Origin: Cladorhizidae sp. MBARI D1340-BT2
Taxonomy: Eukaryota; Porifera; Demospongiae; Poecilosclerida; Cladorhizidae
Reading direction: 5' to 3'
Length of the DNA stretch: 64,000 nt
NCBI GenBank assembly: GCA_028752905.1
Contig: JAQNBH010000017.1
Coordinates: 37,595,429-37,659,428 of the forward strand
The position numbers and the translations under genes are program-made. The notes under the pieces were generated by a model, which searched no databases, was not told where the DNA came from, and worked only from the letters and a program-made list of their open reading frames with translations. Shown piece by piece: positions 58,775-64,000 of this stretch (its first letter is position 1; each line of letters opens with the position of its first letter).

Positions 58775-59227
58775 TCATCCTCCACACGCATCTTCACTCA
58801 TCCTCCAGTAATCCCTGCAAAACACACATAAACAAAATAGAACACTCAAAGGTCATGTTAGCTCGCCTATAATTATGCTAGATATACCTTTTAGACATAA
58901 TATTAGTATTAACACAATTTGAACACAATTTGAACAAAAAATTAAAAATACGACCCACCATGCCTGCCCTACAGGAAATATTTCCCTTCAGTTGTAAGGG
59001 AGCTTGGCTACATATTGAATACACTTATAACTCCTTTCTATGACCAGTCTAAGCTTATCTAAGTGACTAAGTCTATTAAATGAATACCCTTACCCAGTTC
59101 TCCCACAACACCCCTCTAGTCCGAAAAGGTAGAGCCAGCAGATCCAGTAACAATACCCCAGAATGATCCAAGAGAGCCACTTCTTTCTGGTCAGGGTTAC
59201 CACTGGAATTGGCCTCTCTTCAGACAT
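58775..59227 (-). CDS. Possible two-exon 57-residue membrane protein
   Basis: Exon 1 (59,094-59,227) begins ATG after 'cacaattgaaa' and encodes MSEERPIPVVTLTRKK, then an aromatic-rich hydrophobic span (WLSWIILGYCYWICWLYLF) and GLEGCCGRT. The donor is gg/GTAAGG. Exon 2 (58,775-58,814) follows TTTTGCAG and continues in frame as GDYWRMSEDACGG, then TGA. The intron is 279 bp. The phases agree and the stop comes soon after the join. I do not recognise the family; it might also be an internal piece of a larger gene, since the frame is open upstream to 59,353. Confidence 0.35.
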
Positions 59228-59689
59228 TTTCAATTGTGATTGCAAGGTAAGTGAGGGTTCACAGAAGGCTCTACCCCCACCTTCGGGTTTGAGACTCACT
59301 AACAAAGGAGGAAACAGCAAGTAACTTTTTAGTATGGAGTACTTGCCTGACACAGCTGCTGTAGCGGCTCAACAACAGCTGCTAGCTGGGCCTTTTCTTC
59401 TAGTCCTTCTCATTCTTCTTCACTACGTGACATTCATATTTCTCCTTTCTCTTCCCCAGTTTGATCCTTTCCAGCAATTCTTGGTAACCGATTAACAGCG
59501 ATAGTGACTGCACACACCGTCTCCTCCACCCTTCCCTTGCCCACCCGAGCTCCTCTGCTGACCAGATGAGATTGTAAGTCTTCTAACTTGCATTTCCTCT
59601 GAGAAATCGACTGGCCCTGATTCCAGAATGCTTAGATACACAGCTGCATCCATATCAATTCCTCTTTCTCTTATCTTTAATTCCTCCCT
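59228..59689. other. Stretch without recognised gene
   Basis: Pyrimidine-rich sequence upstream of the LINE fragment. It may be part of the LINE 5' region but no motif supports this. Confidence 0.3.
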
Positions 59690-60430
59690 CTCTACTGGTG
59701 TGTACTACCTACTGACTGGAACCATTCCTTTGTAGTTCCTATCCCAAAAACATCTCCACCCTCGTCTTTCCCCAAGGATTATCGTCCAATCTCCTTATTA
59801 TCCCTAATAAGCAATTAGAATGCCACATATTTAACTATTTACACAAACTTATCACCATACAAGAAACAGTTCGGATTTCGCCCAGGTCTGTCTACTGAAA
59901 TAGCAATACTTAACGTAACTCAACCCTGGTTTGCTACTCTGGATGCCCACAAGTCTGTCTGTGCGGTCCTTCTAGACATCAAGAAAGCTTTTAACTCTGT
60001 GCCACATACTCATAGACCACTCTTAAACACTCTGTTCTCCTTCTCGCCTCCTCTGTTGGCTCACTTCCTATCTTACGGCCCGTTCACAGAGTATCGCTAT
60101 CTCTAGTGCTCTCTCTTCTTCATGTCATGCATCCTCTGGAGTACCTCTAGGATCTATTCTTGGTCCTCTTCTCTTTGTTCTTTACATTAACAACATTGCA
60201 AAGCTCCCACTCTCGACATCTTCTACACTTACCCTCTATGCAGACGACATCTTCCTCTCCCATCCATTCACTTCAACCTCTTCCTTAGATTCAGTGCAAT
60301 CAGACATTGACATTATAATTATCATCACGGCTATCTTCCCATTGCCTAATAATTAACCCTAATAAGAGCAAGTACATGATGATCTCTCGTAAACCCCTCG
60401 CATCCTCATGCTCCACTGCTCAGGCCAATT
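59690..60430 (+). pseudogene. Second LINE reverse transcriptase fragment, strongly decayed
   Basis: Plus-strand remnants in several frames: LPTDWNHSFVVPIPK, FPKDYRPISLLSL, LLDIKKAFNSVPH (first catalytic Asp region), then LYADDIFLSHPF near 60,235 and NKSKYMMISRKP. The motif order is that of non-LTR RT, but the sequence differs from the minus-strand fragment at 54-56 kb, so it is another family or a much older copy. Confidence 0.75.
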
Positions 60431-60914
60431 CGTTGAGTTCAGACGAACTACCCTTGTTATTTTGGTTAGGGATCATGTCCATTTCACGGACCAGACCCGC
60501 GTAAATCATCGCGCGTTTAATTATTAATATTATTATGATGATGATTATTATTTTTTACAAACACAAGATAAAAACAAGATAGCTATACAGGGTATTTCAG
60601 GGCAATATCACGACATATGTTTTGGAAAGTCTCTCTTGAGGTCTTTCCATGACGCTCAAACCACATAAATTCGTCAAGGTAGCTCGGTAGTATGTGAGCG
60701 ATGAACACCTTTCATCCTTTTAAACTTAGTTTTTACCCTGTTCTGATAGCTTTAAATGTTCTCAGTGTGCACATCTGTTATATATTTCCTCAGTGCGATT
60801 TTTGTCTTGTTAAAAAAAGTCCCTTCCCCCAAAGAAACCGGGCAGGCTTTGTTCCTACACCTCCACCTAAGTGTATTGTATATAGCTAGATATATATTAT
60901 ATTACTTTAATAGA
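60431..60914. other. Stretch without recognised gene
   Basis: Contains an ATT/ATG microsatellite near 60,520-60,555. The short frames at 60,701-60,944 show no domain. Confidence 0.4.
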
Positions 60915-61451
60915 TGTCAGGGATCTCCACAGACTCGACCCTGACTGAGAGAGAACCACACGGGTCGTCAGATCTACAGGCCAGCGGAAGTGTCTCGAAC
61001 GTTGATGAACCACACAGGTTGCCAAATGGCTCAGACAAGTCACCTGACGAGAAGGATGCTGATTGGTCAGAGACTCATGCCAGAAGGCCACTCCAGAATA
61101 CCAAACATGGTCATTTTGGGAGAGATTGCGGACACGTCTGACAAGGGATGACGTGAAGAGAGACGAGTGAGAAAGAGAAGAACTTTGATAGATTTATGTG
61201 TGATTAGGACTTTTGTAGAACTGAGAGTAGTTGCATTGTTGTTCAATTAAAAGGCGGCGCACCTCGTTTGTGCCTTGTTTGTAATTAAAGCTATTTAACT
61301 CGCTCTCAAATTGTAGCTACAGGAATACTGTAGGCTGGGTTGGTCTAGTGGTAAATTAGAATAGCGTGATTCTAATTTGGACTAGGCATCAAAGTGTTCC
61401 TCTACATTGCCAAGCTAAAGCAGCTGGAGTGTAGGGAGTGGGACGCTTACA
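60915..61451 (+). repeat. Probable 5' LTR of a second Ty3/gypsy element
   Basis: It begins TGTCAGGGATC and ends GCTTACA, immediately before a primer binding site. The length of about 537 bp is normal for this superfamily. A polyadenylation-like 'aattaaa' occurs inside. No matching 3' LTR is present before the window ends, so the left boundary is an estimate. Confidence 0.55.
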
Positions 61452-61471
61452 TTGGTGGCAGCGGTGGGATC
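61452..61471 (+). promoter_or_regulatory. Primer binding site
   Basis: TTGGTGGCAGCGGTGGGATC follows the LTR end directly. TGGTGGCAGCG at this place is a common tRNA primer site of Ty3/gypsy-type elements. Confidence 0.65.
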
Positions 61472-61655
61472 AGTTGTGAGAATCCCAGGCATAGCTATTG
61501 TAGCTAAGTGCAGTTGTATTGTTTCTGAGTTGTAAACTATTAGCTAAGTTAGGGATACCGTTCAGGTAAGAACCTTGGAATGTGCAAAACAGCCCTGACG
61601 TAGTTTTTGAGTTGTACTACAATTTTTTTGGTGTGGTTGTTATCGTTGATTGCAG

Positions 61656-63080
61656 ATGGCTCTACGATCAGGTTATGAGCGACCACCACGAACAGGAAAC
61701 GTCCTCGAGGAGGATTATCAAGAGGAGGAAGACACTCCACGACCCCTTGGTCGCTTCGACAAGTTCATGGATCATTGGATTGAGCTGGAGCAAGAAAAAG
61801 CTAAAAGGGATGAAGAGCAACGTGCTGAAGAGAGACGTTTCGCTAATGATCAACAGAGAAGGTGGATAGAAGCTATGCGCGACCAGAGACCACCTCCAGC
61901 AGCAGCAGTAGTACCACCACCACCTCACCTTACTCTCCATAAGTTCAATGAGGAGACAGATGACATGTCTGCCTATCTGGACACATTTGAGGCCACAGCA
62001 GACGTAGCAGGATGGCCTCAACCTCAATGGACCATCAGATTGAGAGGATCGTTGTCTGGGGCAGGACTGTTAGTTGTCGCAGCACTTCCAGCAGAACAAC
62101 AAGCTGACTACGCCACAGTCAAGAAAGTGTTACTTTCAACGTACCAGATCTCGACAGAGACCCATAGGCGAAAAGTGTTTGACCAGACGTTCAACTCTAC
62201 TAATCCAGACCAATGGTTGAGGGATTATAGGCAGAATTTCAACCAGTGGTTGGACTCCACCAGAAAGACGGACAGAGAAGCAGTCTTGATGGAGATGGTT
62301 CTCATGAAACTTCCAGGTTGGTTGGAAACCCCTATGAGAAACTTGGACTGCCAGAGTTATGAGGATCTGACGGAAGCGGTCATCCGATACCTAGGAAACC
62401 AAAAGACACGAACAGACCGCTACGTAAAGAAAGAACCTTACCCTGTGACGAGAAACACGAGTCGTTTGGAAAGAGCAGAGCCTAAGAAGAACGAGCAACA
62501 GCGGAGCCGGGATGGACCTCCTCCCTATCCTAAAGACTTAGGATCAGTGGAATGCTTTAGATGTGGTAGGAAAGGTCACTACCAAAGAGATTGCAAGGTG
62601 AAGGTAGAGCATGCCAAGTGCAGCCTTCAAGTCGTACCACGACAACACCACATGCCCGACTGGACAAAAACGGTCAAGATCAACGGCAAGGTCATCAAAG
62701 CCTCACTAGACACTGGATGCACTAAGACCCTTGTGCACCCCAGCTGTGTTGACAAAGAATATTATTTGGGGTGGAATATACCGTATAATACTGCATCAGA
62801 AAGGAAGATTTACTTTCCAGCAGCAAGTGTGACCCTCGAAGTTGAAGGGAAGACCACGACCATTGCGGTAGGAGTGTCGAAACATATCACCGAGGATATG
62901 CTGATGGGAAGGGATATACCTCACTTCCGGAACTATTTGAAGAAGGCTCTAGACAGCGAACCGAGCTACGACAAGCTGAACACCCCACCTACTTCCATCG
63001 CGACCGAGTCAGGCATGATGGTCACCCGTGCTCAGCAACTGGAGCAGGACGCACTTGAGGAACGGGAGCGCCTACAATAG
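61656..63080 (+). CDS. Ty3/gypsy gag-protease, long intact frame
   Basis: A 475-codon frame (ATG at 61,656; an in-frame ATG lies two codons upstream). Residues 20-85 are charged and helical. A capsid-like region follows (LHKFNEETDDMSAYLDTFE to about residue 250, with YLDTFEATADVAGWP and LLSTYQ). A CCHC zinc knuckle (CFRCGRKGHYQRDC) lies near residue 305. A retropepsin-like aspartic protease with ASLDTGCTKTLV lies near 345 and MGRDIP near 420. The frame ends at TAG (63,078-63,080) after TRAQQLEQDALEERERLQ. In an ordinary element RT would follow; here a GRIP-type golgin segment follows in the same frame. Absence of any frameshift over 1.4 kb indicates a young copy or selection. Confidence 0.85.
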   Translation: MALRSGYERPPRTGNVLEEDYQEEEDTPRPLGRFDKFMDHWIELEQEKAKRDEEQRAEERRFANDQQRRWIEAMRDQRPPPAAAVVPPPPHLTLHKFNEETDDMSAYLDTFEATADVAGWPQPQWTIRLRGSLSGAGLLVVAALPAEQQADYATVKKVLLSTYQISTETHRRKVFDQTFNSTNPDQWLRDYRQNFNQWLDSTRKTDREAVLMEMVLMKLPGWLETPMRNLDCQSYEDLTEAVIRYLGNQKTRTDRYVKKEPYPVTRNTSRLERAEPKKNEQQRSRDGPPPYPKDLGSVECFRCGRKGHYQRDCKVKVEHAKCSLQVVPRQHHMPDWTKTVKINGKVIKASLDTGCTKTLVHPSCVDKEYYLGWNIPYNTASERKIYFPAASVTLEVEGKTTTIAVGVSKHITEDMLMGRDIPHFRNYLKKALDSEPSYDKLNTPPTSIATESGMMVTRAQQLEQDALEERERLQ

Positions 63081-64000
63081 GAACGAGACGGGCCCATCAT
63101 GTCTGCTCTCTATCTGGTCGCTGATGGAGGTGAGGCAGAGGCGAGTGAGATGGAGCTTCAGGATACCATGGCGGTGCTGCAGGGGCAGTTGGAGAAGGAG
63201 AAGCAAGGGCTGGAACAGGCCCTGAGGCATGAGGCAGCGCAGCACGCCCTCCAGAGCCAGGAGCAGGGTGAGCTTATTGTGCATCTTCGGCACGAGACTG
63301 AGGAAGTGACAGCAGCTTTTAAGATCCAGTTGCACCAGCTGCAAGAGGAGCACAACAAGGTTGTGACGGGTGTCAAGACAGAGCTGGAGGTGTTGCAGAG
63401 TGACTTCAGCAGGCTGCAGCAAGAGGTGGACAGCCGTGTCCTCGTTGGGGCCCACAGCACCAGCTCCACAGGCTCAGCGAAGGAAAGGACTGTAGCACCG
63501 GTTGCAAGAAGGCCCACGAATGTCGTGGACGACATCAGGCCCCCCTGCGAGCAACGCTCCTCGGGAGAAGGGATGGAACAGGCGCAGTTGGAGAGCATAG
63601 GCATGCTCCCTGGCCCGGATTCCAGCATTAACTTCAACCAGTTGCTGAGTATGGAAGAGGAAGAGCTAGGGAGCCCCACTACTACTGCCATTCACGAGAA
63701 GACTCGCCAGACTAGCAGCGAGCTCCTTGTCAACTCTCAGGGGCAGCTGAAGGTGGCGGCGAAGAAATTGAAGCATCTGACGGAGTTGTTACGGGAGAGC
63801 GAAGCAAACTCCTTCAGGCTGGCCGACCAGGCCAAGGTCCTCAAGGAAGAGATCAGAAGATGGGAGAGAAATCGTGAGAGAGAAAAGGGCGTGTCAAATA
63901 TGGAATACCTTAAAAACGTCATCCTCAAGTTCTTGCACAACGAAGGGGAAGAGAAGAAGGCTCTAGTACCCATCATTGAGAAGCTGCTCCTGCTCAACCC
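63081..64000 (+). CDS. GRIP-domain golgin C-terminal region (GCC2-like), in frame with gag-protease after one TAG; runs off the window
   Basis: An uninterrupted 306-codon frame directly continuing the gag frame past TAG 63,078-63,080. It begins ERDGPIMSALYLVADGG, has coiled coil (MELQDTMAVLQGQLEKEKQG; LQEEHNKVVTGVKTELEVL), a low-complexity Ser/Thr part, a second coiled coil (QLKVAAKKLKHLTELLRE; LADQAKVLKEEIRRWERN), and then MEYLKNVILKFL, the start of a GRIP domain with its essential Tyr (codon at 63,903). It is followed by EEKKALVPIIEKLLLL at the window edge. GRIP domains bind Arl1-GTP and place golgins on the trans-Golgi network; the EIRR..R..EK lead-in and the domain resemble GCC2 (GCC185). 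Base composition is visibly richer in G and C than the gag part. No intron is seen in 920 bp. It could be a retrotransposon-captured host cDNA, a host exon with gag next to it, or a chimera. Confidence 0.7.

Noticed and set aside
60914..61141. A 75-codon frame starting MSGISTD
   Set aside because: It lies entirely inside the proposed LTR and has no recognisable domain; its ATG overlaps the LTR start TGTCAGG.
61331..61400. A tRNA-like stretch with 'ttggtctagtggta' resembling a D arm / A box
   Set aside because: No B box (GGTTCGA-type) follows, and no cloverleaf can be drawn; it is inside the LTR.
63072..63691. Minus-strand frames of 127 and 177 codons under the golgin segment
   Set aside because: They are complements of GC-rich coiled-coil codons; the plus strand has the GRIP motif and continuous coding.

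Overview
This window is eukaryotic, metazoan, AT-rich and dominated by repeats. Evidence for an animal is the split receptor-tyrosine-kinase (RTK) exons with GT-AG introns, the piggyBac, Penelope, Ty3/gypsy, BEL/Pao and LINE remnants, and a GRIP-domain golgin coding segment. An early-branching animal such as a sponge fits the RTK style and the compact introns, but that is inference; no rRNA, tRNA or mitochondrial marker settles it.

Positions 1-44,070 are not ordinary sequence. They are five copies, in alternating orientation, of one ancestral segment: U1 (1-7,565, minus), U2 (7,954-18,084, plus), U3 (18,188-32,004, minus), U4 (32,005-37,096, plus) and U5 (about 37,110-44,070, minus). Neighbouring copies form four large inverted repeats with hinges near 6.0-7.95 kb, 17.7-18.5 kb, 32.0-32.5 kb and 36.5-37.1 kb. 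U2 and U3 look almost identical over about 9.7 kb; U1, U4 and U5 belong to a second sequence subtype. The ancestral segment is an RTK gene (ectodomain exons, Ser/Thr/Pro-rich stalk, transmembrane exon, juxtamembrane exons, kinase exons) with a Ty3/gypsy element in the intron between the transmembrane and juxtamembrane exons. U2 and U3 also carry a Penelope-like element with hammerhead-like motifs and a piggyBac transposase gene, the two piggyBac copies facing each other across an exact 50-bp inverted repeat. Every copy of the RTK has lesions or is cut short, so no intact kinase gene is visible.

From 46 to 48.4 kb are the ectodomain and stalk exons of the RTK on the minus strand; their splice phases match the transmembrane exon in U5. 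From 49.5 to 54.3 kb are Penelope and BEL/Pao scraps, trinucleotide repeats and an 18-bp minisatellite in three blocks, two preceded by the same 115-bp sequence. From 54.3 to 55.8 kb is a minus-strand LINE reverse transcriptase. From 56.1 to 57.5 kb is a probable type II membrane fucosyltransferase-like gene, broken near its start by a 36/40-bp tandem duplication. A possible two-exon 57-residue membrane protein lies at 58.8-59.2 kb and a second decayed LINE at 59.7-60.4 kb.

The right end (60,915-64,000) starts as an LTR retrotransposon: LTR, primer binding site, and a long gag-protease frame. Instead of reverse transcriptase, the frame continues after a single TAG, in the same frame, into coiled coil and a GRIP domain like the trans-Golgi golgin GCC2. 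This gag-protease/GRIP joint and the alternating palindrome array are the two things most worth checking.
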